Assembly (NCBI GenBank): GCA_963835085.1
Contig: CAWIED010000001.1
Location: 1,612,001 to 1,676,000, forward strand
Reading direction: 5' to 3'
Length of the DNA: 64,000 nt
Origin: JBDIAG01 sp963835085
GTDB taxonomy: Bacteria; Actinomycetota; Actinomycetes; Actinomycetales; CAWJMD01
Position numbers and translations under genes: made by a program. Positions 35,213-43,064 of the stretch are shown here, piece by piece; position 1 is the first letter of the stretch; each line of letters opens with the position of its first letter. The notes beneath the pieces were generated by a model. The model ran no database searches, was not told where the DNA came from, and saw nothing but the letters and a program-made list of their open reading frames with translations.

Positions 35213-36290
35213 CTATGTCAAGCTGCCTGGAGTCGTTCGGGCTTGGCTTTCGCGTTCTCGGGGTGTTTGGGGAGGTTGATTCCGACGGTGTCGGACCGGC
35301 GCGGGGGTGTGAGGCGGGCGGCGGAATCGCTCAGGGTGCTCGGCGTAGTACGCCTGCTGGATCGTGTTCCGCCGCGCCCAGGTGTGACGCCAGGTGCCGT
35401 CGTGGACCTCGTCCGGGCTGAACAAGGCGATCCCGGAGTGCTTGTGGTGCTGGTTGTACCAGGGCGTGTACCAGTCGAGGTAGGCGCGGGCCTCGTCGAG
35501 GGTCGCGAACGTGCCGGGATAGTTGGGGCGATACTTCATCGTGCGGAACTCGGACTCGGAGAATGGGTTGTCGTTGCTGACCCGGGGCCGGTTGTGTGTC
35601 TGTGTGACGCCGAGGTCGCCGAGGAGGTCTTTGAGCGCTCCGGACCTCATCGCTGGGCCGCAGTCAGCGTGGATCGCGTCGGGGATCGCGTGCCGGGCGA
35701 ACGCGTCCTCGAACATCTCGACTGCGAGGTCGTCGACCTCGCGTTCCTCGACACGGCAGGCGACGAGCTTGCGGGAGAAGATGTCGATGATCGAGTATGC
35801 CTTGAACGCGACCCCGCGCCACGGGGTGCGCAGGTCAGTGATGTCCCAGCTCCAGACCTGTCCGGGACGGGTCGCTTCCAGCACGGGCACCGCGCGTGGC
35901 GTCCGGTTGCTGTTGCTGCGCCGGGTGGGCGCGACGGGGCGAGCGGACTGGTCTTCGATCTCGGCAGCGATGCGCCACCACGTGCGGCGTGAGGCGAGCA
36001 TCACCCCGTCGTCCCACGCGACCGCGAACGAGTGGTCGACAGCGTGCCCTTGGGCCCAGCCCGCGGTTATCCTCTCCGCGACCACGGTGCGGTCGGTCTC
36101 ACTGATCCGAGACGGGTATGCCCGCTGCTTCTGCGGGATCGGGGCCGCGACCCGCTCCCGAGGACGCGTCCGATACTGCCATGTCGATCGGGCGATACCG
36201 GCGATCTCGAGCGCGCGACGCTGCGATCCGATGATCGCGCTCAGCTGCCTGACGAGGTCGTTCTCGGCGTCGAGGAATCGGACGGAGTGG
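35213..36290 (-). CDS. IS3 transposase OrfB (made as OrfAB by -1 frameshift)
   Basis: Integrase-core transposase. The frame is open from about 36290 (FLDAENDLVRQLSAIIGSQR) though the first ATG is only at 36085, as usual for IS3 elements where OrfB is expressed by -1 frameshifting from OrfA. DDE residues: Asp in WSWDITDLRT, Asp in AIHADCGPAM and Glu in NPFSESEFRTMKYR. The C-terminus has an unusually long Arg/Pro/Gln tail (RRPPHTPAPVRHRRNQPPQT). It seems functional. Confidence 0.88.
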
Positions 36291-36681
36291 TCGTCGTCTG
36301 GGTCGCGGCGGGCTCTTGCTCGCTCATCTGATGCAAGAGCCCGATAGCTTTTCCCAGGGCCTCGTTGGTCTGCTCGAGCTCACGCACGCGGGCAGTCAGG
36401 CGGGCGACCTCTGCCTCTTGCGCGGCGCGCTCACGGGCGCGCTGGCGCTCGATGCCGGCCCGCTTCTCTGCCGGGATCACTACACCACCTTCTCGCGGGA
36501 TCAATCCGCGGTCGAGATCTCCATCGAACACCGCCGATCGCCACCGCCGGAGACGGTCATACGAGACCCCCTGCTCCTCAAGCCAGAACGCCTTCTGCCC
36601 ATACGGCTGGATCTCATACCGATGCACGAACTCCCGGATCTGCTCCGTCGTGAACCCCGGACTGATCGACATACCCGCCAA
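36241..36681 (-). CDS. IS3 transposase OrfA
   Basis: DNA-binding subunit, 146 residues. HTH with FVHRYEIQPYGQKAFWLEEQ and GVSYDRLRRWRSAVFDGDLD, then a leucine-zipper-like coil (RARERAAQEAEVARLTARVR, ELEQTNEALGKAIGLL). Overlaps OrfB, which lies in the -1 frame; OrfA ends at 36241 in TTTTPSDSSTPRTTSSGS, beyond the probable shift region. Confidence 0.88.
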   Translation of the reverse strand: MAGMSISPGFTTEQIREFVHRYEIQPYGQKAFWLEEQGVSYDRLRRWRSAVFDGDLDRGLIPREGGVVIPAEKRAGIERQRARERAAQEAEVARLTARVRELEQTNEALGKAIGLLHQMSEQEPAATQTTTTPSDSSTPRTTSSGS

Positions 36682-36743
36682 CTCCCTCGCTGATCATGAA
36701 TGACTCACAACCAGCCTGGCAAAGAGGGACTGGGCCACTTCAG

Positions 36744-37277
36744 ACGCGGAAATTGTGGACTTTTAGCTACGCGGCCTCACCGGGTGACCTGTGAAGGGTC
36801 GGTAGGGACCGGACTCGACATGTCTGGCGCTGGCGTCCCGGAACGAGCACCGATTCCCTCGGCCGCCCGGCAGCTCGGTCGTCCAGAGATGGCACATAGT
36901 TCACGCTCGCCGAAGGGGTGCATCGAGCCCGCAGGCAAGCGTGGCGAATACACCATCTCTGCAGGGATGAGCATCTGGCCGAGCGAGTTCTCGACCTCCG
37001 CCTGCCGGAGGGTGCGACAGAGCCCCGGCGACCCGACTCTCGCCGGGGGCTCCTTTTGGTTCATAGGCCTACGCTCCGATGACAGATCGCCGGCTGGCAC
37101 CTCCACGGGCTCGGTGAAGCAAGCGGCAGCGATATCGCCGTTCGGGTGACCGGTTGTCACGACCGTCCACGCGACGGCGACTCACACCGGGTGATCTGGC
37201 AGGTGAGCATGTTGCTCATGAGGTTTCGCTTCCGGGACCGCCAGTTGCACGTATGTTGCACGGGCGGGGAAACAGAA
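36744..37277. other. Gene-poor stretch left of the prophage, with a terminator at 37020-37057
   Basis: Two overlapping open frames (36700-37149 plus, 36777-37160 minus) show no domain or ribosome site. GAGCCCCGGCGA at 37020 pairs with TCGCCGGGGGCTC and is followed by CTTTT, a good rightward terminator, so something upstream was once transcribed rightward. Nothing else recognisable. Confidence 0.5.
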
Positions 37278-37311
37278 AGCCCCTGGCTTGCGTTTCCGCA
37301 GGTCAGGGGCT
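37278..37311 (-). terminator. Terminator of the tRNA-Asn locus (minus strand)
   Basis: Minus strand: AGCCCCTG, 18-base loop, CAGGGGCT, then TTCTGTTT. It lies just beyond the 3' end of the tRNA-Asn fragment, as expected for the native tRNA terminator. Confidence 0.6.
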
Positions 37312-37319
37312 CGTCTCAC

Positions 37320-37364
37320 TGGCTCCCGCGATAGGACTTGAACCTATAACCGTTCGATTAACAG
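37320..37364 (-). other. Left attachment site: 3' fragment of tRNA-Asn (GTT)
   Basis: The minus strand reads CTGTTAATCGAACGGTTATA then GGTTCAAGTCCTATCGCGGG and AGCCA: anticodon loop GTT, T arm ATAGG-TTCAAGT-CCTAT, acceptor 3' strand and CCA of a tRNA-Asn. The 5' half (TCCCGCG, D arm) is missing; phage DNA replaces it. This is the pattern left when a phage integrates into a tRNA and the intact copy is rebuilt at the far end, outside this window. The tyrosine integrase gene is 190 bases to the right. Confidence 0.8.
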
Positions 37365-37552
37365 TCCCGAATTGTGTCTCAGAGTAGTTACTCCCGTCAC
37401 TATCGAACAGGCTCATCCTGAGCACGGTAGCAACTCTTTTTAAACTAGTGGCCGTGTGTGTCCTGATATTCCGATAGACTGTCTCTGTCACTAACTCCGT
37501 CACTACGATTTGAACCTCAAACTCCGTCCGACAGGGTGAACAAGGGGAAGCC

Positions 37553-38863
37553 ATGGCGTATGTCGTTCAGCAGAGTCCGGGTCGTTGGACTGCCTACTAC
37601 CGAGACAGCCAGAACAAGCGCCGCAGTGCGGGCACCTACAGCAGCGAGGATGAGGCTCGGCGGGTAGCTGAAGCGCAGGAGCGGTTCAGCGGGTCGGGTG
37701 TGACGCCGCAGCAGCGGGCGACGGTGACCCTGCGCGAGTACGCCGAGACGTGGCTGCCTACCCACCCGGTGAGCCCTTCGACCCGCAAGAGCTACCGCTC
37801 GGTACTTGATCGGCACGTGCTGCCAGCACTCGGTCACCGACGGGTAGCTGAGATCGACCGCGAGGCTTGCCGCCTGTTGATCGCTCACTTGGTAGACAAG
37901 GACGTATCCCCCGCAATGGTCGGCCATGCCAAAGCCACAATGAGTGCGTTGTTCCGGACAGCTTGGGACGACGGATACCGGCAGGACAACCCGGTCGAGA
38001 AGCTCAAGATCCCCCGCAAATCACGGAAGCCAATTACGGTGATGACTCCTGAGCAGTTCAAGGCACTGCACGCTGCTCTACCTACTGCGGCAGCCAAGCT
38101 ATTTGCCCGCACCGTAGTGGCTACAGGTGCTCGGTTTGGTGAGATGACTGCTCTCACTGTGGCGGATATCGATTTCAGCATCGGGCGGATTTCACTCTGC
38201 AAGGCTGTCGTAGACGCTGGCGTCAAGTGGTCTGGTACCGGCGAGCGGTTCCTAGTCAATCCGTACACGAAAACAGGCGACTCTCGGTCTGTATCCGTCG
38301 ATGCTACGACCCTAGCTGCGCTGAAAGTATTCGTCACGAACCTATCCCCCGATGCTGTTGTGTTCAGCAAGGAGCGCGTGCTGCCGCAGCAGACTCATAC
38401 CCGCAGGACCAAGAACCGGCCACCGATCACGCCCGAGATTCTGGCTGGACTAGGACGCGTAGAGCACAACCAGCAGTTGTACTCGCATGGCACGGTGAGC
38501 GCTTACACGACAGCCCAGTGCCGCTGTGACTGGTGCCGGCAGGCTATGAGTGATTACGCGCGGGAGCGCAAGCGGGCTCGCTCTACGGCTCAGAGGCAGA
38601 CTCAGACCGGCCAGCCGTACCTGAGCAAGGAACAGTGGCGGCTCGTCTGGAAAGCCGCTGTAGAGGCCGCTGGGATACCGTTTGAGCCGACCGCCTACCA
38701 GATGCGGCACACAAGCGCGTCGTGGCTGATTGACGGTGGAGAGGACGTGAAAACCGTCATGGGCAGGCTTGGCCACAAAGACCTGTCAACGACTAGCCGC
38801 TACGTCCACCAGGTCAACGACGATCAATCGTCCGCAGATATCCTAGGCGGCCTGCTGGGCTAG
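37553..38863 (+). CDS. int: Prophage tyrosine-family site-specific integrase
   Basis: Integrates the phage into tRNA-Asn. N-terminal arm-binding region (MAYVVQQSPGRWTAYYRDSQ), core-binding domain (TLREYAETWLPTHPVSPSTR), and catalytic Arg in VVATGARFGEM, His-x-x-Arg region YQMRHTSASWL, His in LGHKDLSTTSRYVH with Tyr nucleophile after TSR. 436 residues. Between catalytic Arg and the second box is an insertion with YSHGTVSAYTTAQCRCDWC, which could bind zinc and recurs in actinobacterial proteins. The start follows AAGGGGAAGCC. GC content drops from here on. Confidence 0.93.
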   Translation: MAYVVQQSPGRWTAYYRDSQNKRRSAGTYSSEDEARRVAEAQERFSGSGVTPQQRATVTLREYAETWLPTHPVSPSTRKSYRSVLDRHVLPALGHRRVAEIDREACRLLIAHLVDKDVSPAMVGHAKATMSALFRTAWDDGYRQDNPVEKLKIPRKSRKPITVMTPEQFKALHAALPTAAAKLFARTVVATGARFGEMTALTVADIDFSIGRISLCKAVVDAGVKWSGTGERFLVNPYTKTGDSRSVSVDATTLAALKVFVTNLSPDAVVFSKERVLPQQTHTRRTKNRPPITPEILAGLGRVEHNQQLYSHGTVSAYTTAQCRCDWCRQAMSDYARERKRARSTAQRQTQTGQPYLSKEQWRLVWKAAVEAAGIPFEPTAYQMRHTSASWLIDGGEDVKTVMGRLGHKDLSTTSRYVHQVNDDQSSADILGGLLG

Positions 38864-38955
38864 GATCTCGTACATGCCGGCCTCGCTGACGATGCCCTGT
38901 GCCAGGCACACCCCATCCTCGACGCTCTGGAGGCAGCGCTCAAGCAGTAGTCGCA

Positions 38956-38979
38956 GGGGTCCGGACTAGTCCGGACCCC
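38956..38979. terminator. Perfect 24-bp palindrome after integrase
   Basis: GGGGTCCGGACT and its exact complement with no loop, followed by TTCTCTG. A near copy is at 43440-43463. Likely a terminator. Confidence 0.6.
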
Positions 38980-38989
38980 TTCTCTGCCA

Positions 38990-39013
38990 GGGGTACACGA
39001 CAGCGTGTACCCC
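38990..39013. terminator. Hairpin GGGGTACACG-ACAG-CGTGTACCCC parts
   Basis: Ten-bp arms, four-base loop, directly after the previous palindrome. Third related structure of the series (another, GGGGTACG/CGTACCCC, occurs near 40415). Confidence 0.55.
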
Positions 39014-39064
39014 GTCCATAGAGCCGTCCCATAGTCGATTTAACGAACGAACGAAGAGCCCCCT

Positions 39065-39089
39065 AGCCCTAGAACCTGGGAGGGCTTTT
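39065..39089 (+). terminator. Terminator AGCCCT/AGGGCT with U-run
   Basis: Six-bp stem followed by TTTTCTC; ends rightward transcription from the integrase region. Confidence 0.55.
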
Positions 39090-39209
39090 CTCGCGTCTAT
39101 GGTGGCAGGGAAAGGCTTACAGAGGCTATCTACGGTCTTCTAGTCCCAGCACTGACAATGCAGGACGATCTAAGGTACCTACCTGGTAGGTGCGGGGAGG
39201 GTAGGACAA

Positions 39210-39250
39210 GTAAAGAGCCCACGGCCTTATGTAGCTAGGGGGCTCTTTAC
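39210..39250. terminator. 11-bp stem terminator before leftward gene end
   Basis: GTAAAGAGCCC pairs with GGGCTCTTTAC around an 18-base loop. AT-rich outer stem gives a U-run in both directions; placed just beyond the stop of the leftward gene at 39273. Confidence 0.7.
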
Positions 39251-39272
39251 CTATTTCGTAGGACGACGAAAA

Positions 39273-39578
39273 CTAGGCAGCCTGGCGGAGTTCCTCTTTG
39301 ACCTCAGCCCGAGCCTTAGCACGGTAAAGCTCATCAACCATCTCACCGAGAACACGCTGGACTTTCTCGGACACGACAATGTGCTTGTCGATCTCGGTCT
39401 CGAACTCCTCATGCGTACCGGCGGCGAGCACCGAGAAGTCGAGCCGCGTCTGACCAACCTCGAAGGCAGCCTCAATGTAGTGGTTGATGTCGCTGTACTC
39501 ATCCACGCGATACCCAACCGCGAGGATGTCGTTGTCGTTGAGGAACTCGCGGGTGGAGGCACTGTCAGTGTGGGACAT
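39273..39578 (-). CDS. Prophage hypothetical protein, acidic, 101 residues
   Basis: Unrecognised soluble protein (MSHTDSASTREFLNDNDILA..., VGQTRLDFSVLAAGTHEEFE) with a helical C-terminus rich in Glu, Lys and Ala. ATG 39578 follows TAGGAGC. It is the only leftward gene near the integrase and has its own promoter (39675-39704), a place where an immunity repressor would be expected; but no helix-turn-helix is visible, so I do not call it one. Confidence 0.65.
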   Translation of the reverse strand: MSHTDSASTREFLNDNDILAVGYRVDEYSDINHYIEAAFEVGQTRLDFSVLAAGTHEEFETEIDKHIVVSEKVQRVLGEMVDELYRAKARAEVKEELRQAA

Positions 39579-39674
39579 CGGTTCTAGCTCCTATCGTTAG
39601 GCCGCGATTTGCGGCGACGAACGAAAGCAAAGCCGAGCATGCTAGCGCTAGGGAAGTTGCAAGTTCGCTAGCGG

Positions 39675-39704
39675 ACTATAATTGTCCGTTCACATTCCAT
39701 ACAA
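39675..39704 (-). promoter_or_regulatory. Leftward sigma70-type promoter
   Basis: Minus strand: TTGTAT, 18-base spacer, TATAGT. Drives the leftward gene with a 97-base leader. Good match for an actinophage promoter in an AT-richer gap of 348 bases (39579-39926) that otherwise holds no gene. Confidence 0.5.
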
Positions 39705-39926
39705 ACTAAGACAAGTCCGTACAAACTTTGTTGCCAAGATTCGCCCAGTCGGCGGCATGCCGTATTCCTAGGCCACAGACACTGCTCCGCATGGGGGTAC
39801 GCACGGGAAGCAACTAAAGTCTCCGCAAAGATCTGTCGACAACTGACCCCACTACCGGGATCGCCAATTCGGCTGACCAAACAAAACACCAAGCAGTAAT
39901 GTACCAAAAGACCCAGGAGTAAAACA

Positions 39927-40397
39927 ATGTCGTACCCCACCACATCCCAGTCCGACAACATGCTCAACCAAGTACCCCCGCCTCCCCAAAAGCCCAGCCC
40001 CGTGTGGCTGATGGCTATTGTTGGCGCTGTTATTGCTCTGCTCGGTACGTCCATCGTAGCTGTGATGCTATTCGGCGGCTCTGCCACATCGTCTACCCCG
40101 CATCCCACGTATAAGCCAGATATCGGTAATGGTAGCGACTCAGATTTTTGCCAAGGTATTAATGCTCAAGTTGGTGTCGTAGGCAGCCTAGCGAAGGAAG
40201 ATGGCGTTCCCTATTACACGGAGCTAACGTACATTTCGACAATGTCAGATCTTCGCGTAGTCTTTGCCAAAAATATCAGCATGCCAGAGAGCGCTGGTGC
40301 ATACAACGCTTATATTGGCCTAAAGAATAACAGTGGAGATCCGTGGATCGATTCTGTAAGTAGCGCTTCAAGTTTTTGCTTTACTAGTGGGTATTAA
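39927..40397 (+). CDS. Prophage single-pass membrane protein
   Basis: 156 residues: short cytosolic Pro-rich start (NQVPPPPQKPSP), one membrane helix (VWLMAIVGAVIALLGTSIVA), then an extracytoplasmic domain with two Cys (DFCQGINAQ and SFCFTSGY), probably disulphide-linked. AGGAG is nine bases before the ATG. Function unknown; surface proteins near integrases are often lysogenic-conversion or superinfection-exclusion genes, which is inference. Confidence 0.7.
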   Translation: MSYPTTSQSDNMLNQVPPPPQKPSPVWLMAIVGAVIALLGTSIVAVMLFGGSATSSTPHPTYKPDIGNGSDSDFCQGINAQVGVVGSLAKEDGVPYYTELTYISTMSDLRVVFAKNISMPESAGAYNAYIGLKNNSGDPWIDSVSSASSFCFTSGY

Positions 40398-40754
40398 ACT
40401 TGACTCAATCGGTGGGGTACGTCTGGCGTACCCCATCCTCGACAGCCTCGATGGGAGTGTGAGTCAGACTCACACCCTTCAAACGGCCGGTGGCCGAGAA
40501 TGCCGGCTACGACCTTGGCAAGCACTTTCCGGGATCCTGGAAAGTCGCTGCTAGCGGTCCGCCCGCTCTCTCGCTTCGCGGCATACCTCGTCGCAATGAA
40601 CTGCGATCCCCAACAGCCCTCCGTCTACCGAGGCGGGGGGGCTTTGGCGTGCCATCTACTGTCAGTGTCACATTTGTTGTGTTTGCCGATATTGTTAGCA
40701 ATTTTGGTCATCACGTGAAACTATCAAATTGGCAATTGGGAAGGAATTTGATGA

Positions 40755-40866
40755 CCGTTATGTCTCCTCAATGATTTAAAGTCATGAGAATTGACTTTAA
40801 ATCAATTTCTATGACATGACTTAAAGTCATGAGAATTGACTTTAAATCATTGAGGAGACATAACGG
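40755..40866. repeat. 112-bp palindromic element with two internal hairpins
   Basis: Perfect 30-base arms, 40755-40784 (CCGTTATGTCTCCTCAATGA...) and 40837-40866. Inside, the hairpin TTTAAAGTCA-TGAGAA-TTGACTTTAAATC occurs twice in tandem (about 40774 and 40819). No gene. Could be an origin, a packaging or partition site, or a strong terminator. Confidence 0.85.
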
Positions 40867-40931
40867 GCATCCCTTATCTACCCGTATGCACTAATAGTCC
40901 GAGTAGAGTACAGCCACTATGCCGCCAACGA

Positions 40932-41014
40932 CCCAGTAGGTGGGAATTCAGTTTCCCAGTAGGTGGGAACGCGGTTTCCCAGTAGTTGGGAAACCATTTT
41001 CTCAGTAGGTGACC
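40932..41014. repeat. Four iteron-like repeats at 23-bp spacing
   Basis: CCCAGTAGGTGGGA at 40932, 40955 and 40978 (one mismatch), and a degenerate copy CTCAGTAGGTGACC at 41001. Each is itself an interrupted palindrome (TCCCA...TGGGA). Regular spacing near two helical turns and the adjoining AT-rich tract suit cooperative binding of an initiator or repressor. Confidence 0.8.
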
Positions 41015-41161
41015 ACCAATATTAGGTTATATGATTTTGGATATTAAGTTGATACGCGCGTAGCGCGATCCTCCCAAAATCAAAATCTCAAAAACCACCA
41101 GGCAGACCTAACCAGTTATGGAAAGTTAGGGTTAGCTAACAAAGTCGGGGAAGCTATCCAA

Positions 41162-41369
41162 GCTAGGAAAGCTATCCAAGCTAGGTAGGCACCTCCGCCT
41201 GGCTGCGTAGCTACGCCGTTCCGGCGCACCTACTAGCTCCTAGGTACCCTCGCCTGGCTGCGTGAGCTACGCCGCCTCGGCTGGGTGAGGTAGCTGGCGG
41301 TACTCGCCTTGCGGCGGTCCGCCGTACTCTCCGCCTGGTCATGGGGACTCGTACCGCGCCCCGCGCGGC
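41162..41369 (+). repeat. Long direct repeat, copy A
   Basis: About 208 bases starting GCTAGGAAAGCTATCCAAGC and ending CCGCGCCCCGCGCGG. Copy B at 43065 is about 184 bases with one deletion of about 25 bases. The two copies flank the winged-helix genes. Confidence 0.85.
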
Positions 41370-41389
41370 TAGAACAGGGTTTTAAGGCG

Positions 41390-41554
41390 ATGAAAACTCG
41401 TACCCTAGTACAGGTATGGGTAGAGGGGTTTAAGGCCGCGTATCGCGCTTACGCAACCCAAAATGAGGCTGTTAGACGGGGTCCTTACACTTTCCGGAAC
41501 GCCGGGAGGTCTTTCGCGCTTCGCCAGACCTCAGTACCGAGGATGTCGGTTTGA
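41390..41554 (+). CDS. Small prophage ORF, 54 residues
   Basis: MKTRTLVQVWVEGFKAAYRA followed by a basic tail. Weak support alone, but an inverted relative exists at 43271-43315 reading MKVSTHVRVWVRGF and then stopping, so the start region is conserved twice. No clear ribosome site (TTTTAAGGCG). Function unknown. Confidence 0.35.
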   Translation: MKTRTLVQVWVEGFKAAYRAYATQNEAVRRGPYTFRNAGRSFALRQTSVPRMSV

Positions 41555-41647
41555 GTCTTGTCCGCTTTGCGGCCTCACGCAAAAAACGCTCAAGGGAGCG
41601 CGACACTAGAAGGACGGGTGTTCCTACCACCCTTTGTTGGTTGTTGA

Positions 41648-41689
41648 GATAGCCGGCCCAATGGATTGGCCTCCGGAGGACCGGCTATC
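41648..41689. repeat. Three-way-junction-like palindrome
   Basis: Outer stem GATAGCCGG/CCGGCTATC encloses two adjacent palindromes CCAATGGATTGG and CCTCCGGAGG. GTTGTTG before and CAACAAC after extend the outer stem with a mismatch bubble. It precedes the winged-helix operon and may be a cruciform or a structured leader. Confidence 0.6.
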
Positions 41690-41792
41690 GACCAAGACAA
41701 CAACTAATACTTTTCGGCTTTACCCTGATTTACTTTCAATATCCCAGTAGGACGGGAGACAACAACAACTAGCAAAAAGAGAATGTGATTCT

Positions 41793-42122
41793 ATGTCTTC
41801 GACTCTAATGAACCGTTATTACGACCATACGTTTTCTCTGGACTGTCCGGAAAAGGCTTGGTCAGTACTAGGCCGAATTTGCTTTCGGGCCGATGAGAAA
41901 ACTTCTCTTTACTATGAGTCCACGCAAAACTTGGTAGCTCGGCTCCATAGGATATCTAAGAGCACTGTCTACCGCCATGTGCAGTTCCTTATCCATCACG
42001 GCTATATCACTGAACTGTCCCCGGAAGAGGTACGCCGACACGGCATCAAGAGTAAAGCTAAGTGCTACCGTGTCAATGATCCCCACAATTGGCCGGGTAA
42101 AGCTGCACCGTTCAAGAAATGA
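41793..42122 (+). CDS. Prophage winged-helix protein
   Basis: 109 residues with a replication-initiator-like or MarR-like HTH: SLYYESTQNLVARLHRISKS, TVYRHVQFLIHHGYITELSP. Basic C-terminus (RRHGIKSKAKCYRVNDPHNW). The ATG follows AAAAAGAGAATGTGATTCT, a weak site. It overlaps the next HTH gene (ATGA). Two consecutive winged-helix proteins between repeat-rich blocks suggest replication control or primosome loading. Confidence 0.75.
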   Translation: MSSTLMNRYYDHTFSLDCPEKAWSVLGRICFRADEKTSLYYESTQNLVARLHRISKSTVYRHVQFLIHHGYITELSPEEVRRHGIKSKAKCYRVNDPHNWPGKAAPFKK

Positions 42123-42490
42123 TGCTCGAACAGGCACTAGCCTATGACTCCAAGGATGTACTTGCACCTGCGGCTAAGTGCCTCCTAATCGTTATCTGCA
42201 ATCAGGTGGATGCTAAAGGATTCTGCGCGCTCAGTGCGGAGGAGCTACGTATAGCGTGCGGATATTCCGACGCCGCTACCGTTAGCCGGAATATCCAAAA
42301 ACTTAGAGAGGCAGGATTTATAGCAGACACTGTTAGATCAAACTCATGCGTATACAGTGTGACCCCCCGGAAAATTGGCCGAACAACAAAAGCCAATCCA
42401 ATCAGGCCACCTACAGAGAGCCTATGGCTGAGACTCCAGCACCGGAAGCTCCTGCTCCTAAGCGACGTGGTCGTCCCCGTAAGGTCGTAG
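42119..42490 (+). CDS. Second prophage winged-helix protein
   Basis: 123 residues in this frame. HTH visible in ALSAEELRIACGYSDAATVS, RNIQKLREAGFIADTVRSNS, then CVYSVTPRKIGRTTKAN. The last 30 residues (RPPTESLWLRLQHRKLLLLS) look like read-through of the next small gene in a wrong frame, so the real end may be earlier or altered by an indel. Coupled to the upstream HTH gene by ATGA. Confidence 0.7.
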   Translation: MMLEQALAYDSKDVLAPAAKCLLIVICNQVDAKGFCALSAEELRIACGYSDAATVSRNIQKLREAGFIADTVRSNSCVYSVTPRKIGRTTKANPIRPPTESLWLRLQHRKLLLLSDVVVPVRS

Positions 42491-42543
42491 AGAAGCCTAT
42501 CCCCTCCACGGTCAAGCCTGTGGAGGCTGACCGCCGCACCTGA
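42424..42543 (+). CDS. Small AT-hook-like protein, 39 residues
   Basis: MAETPAPEAPAPKRRGRPRK then VVEKPIPSTVKPVEADRRT. RRGRPRK is a classical AT-hook core that binds the minor groove of AT-rich DNA. It overlaps the end of the HTH gene in another frame; either a separate small gene or the true C-terminus of that protein after a frame change. AT-rich tracts lie 400-1400 bases downstream. A terminator follows immediately. Confidence 0.5.
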   Translation: MAETPAPEAPAPKRRGRPRKVVEKPIPSTVKPVEADRRT

Positions 42544-42570
42544 TATCCGTCTGGCGGACACCAGCACTTA

Positions 42571-42608
42571 GAAGCCCTCGTCATCTTGGCGGGGGCTTCT
42601 TTGTTTTC
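42571..42608 (+). terminator. Terminator after winged-helix operon
   Basis: GAAGCCC...GGGCTTC hairpin followed by TTTGTTTTCTT. Confidence 0.75.
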
Positions 42609-42853
42609 TTCTACCGGCAACTATTCCGGGATCCGGGGAGAATCTTTAAGCTTGGCCGATTTCGGCTGAACCCTAGCTACCGTCGAGGGTTCGCCACTTC
42701 TCAACTTCCGGCTGGCGGATGTTGGGGTAAAACCGTGTTACCTCACATGACCGCAATCCAAGTTCGGCCACAGCAACGAGTAGTTGACGGCGCAGAGGTG
42801 TCGATCTGACTCACGCCCCCACTGGCCGATTTACCCCACTAGCGGCAGGGCTT

Positions 42854-43052
42854 GTAGGACGTAGGACGTAGGACACGTACAACGCGCAGAGGCAGACTGT
42901 CCTAAAAAAGTCGCCTCACACCCAAAAATGGAATCGGTCAAAGTATTATATATATATATAAATTAAAAAAAAGTGTCATCACGTAAGAGAATTTTGTACG
43001 TTTTCTCTTCGTGAGTTTGTCAGAAGTACTGTCCTACGTCCTTACGTCCTAC
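42854..43052. repeat. Inverted GTAGGAC triplets flanking an AT-rich tract
   Basis: GTAGGAC is repeated three times head-to-tail at 42854-42874. GTCCTAC, GTCCTTAC and GTCCTAC, the inverse, lie at 43031-43052. Between them is TATTATATATATATATAAAT and a run of eight A (about 42945-42973). Confidence 0.7.
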
Positions 43053-43064
43053 ATGCCCTACAGC

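Larger units (their letters stand above)
35194..36743. mobile_element. IS3 family insertion sequence
   Basis: About 1.55 kb. Imperfect terminal inverted repeats at 35194-35225 and 36712-36743 match at 21 of 32 positions (core GAAGT...GCTG). Contains leftward orfA and orfB in overlapping frames. I could not identify a convincing 3-4 bp target duplication. Confidence 0.75.
40398..41389. other. Non-coding block 1: palindromes, iterons, AT-rich tract
   Basis: Nearly 1 kb without a supportable gene. It contains the 112-bp palindrome (40755-40866), four 23-bp-spaced repeats (40932-41014), an AT-rich tract about 41018-41060 (ATATTAGGTTATATGATTTT) and direct repeat copy A. The arrangement of repeats next to AT-rich DNA resembles a theta-type origin. 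Confidence 0.6.

Noticed and set aside
36700..37160. Overlapping plus and minus frames left of the prophage
   Set aside because: No domain, no ribosome site, and a terminator hairpin lies inside both.
37320..37400. Complete tRNA-Asn gene
   Set aside because: No D arm or 5' acceptor strand upstream on the minus strand; only the 3' portion matches.
39273..39578. Immunity repressor
   Set aside because: Position and promoter fit but no DNA-binding motif is visible.
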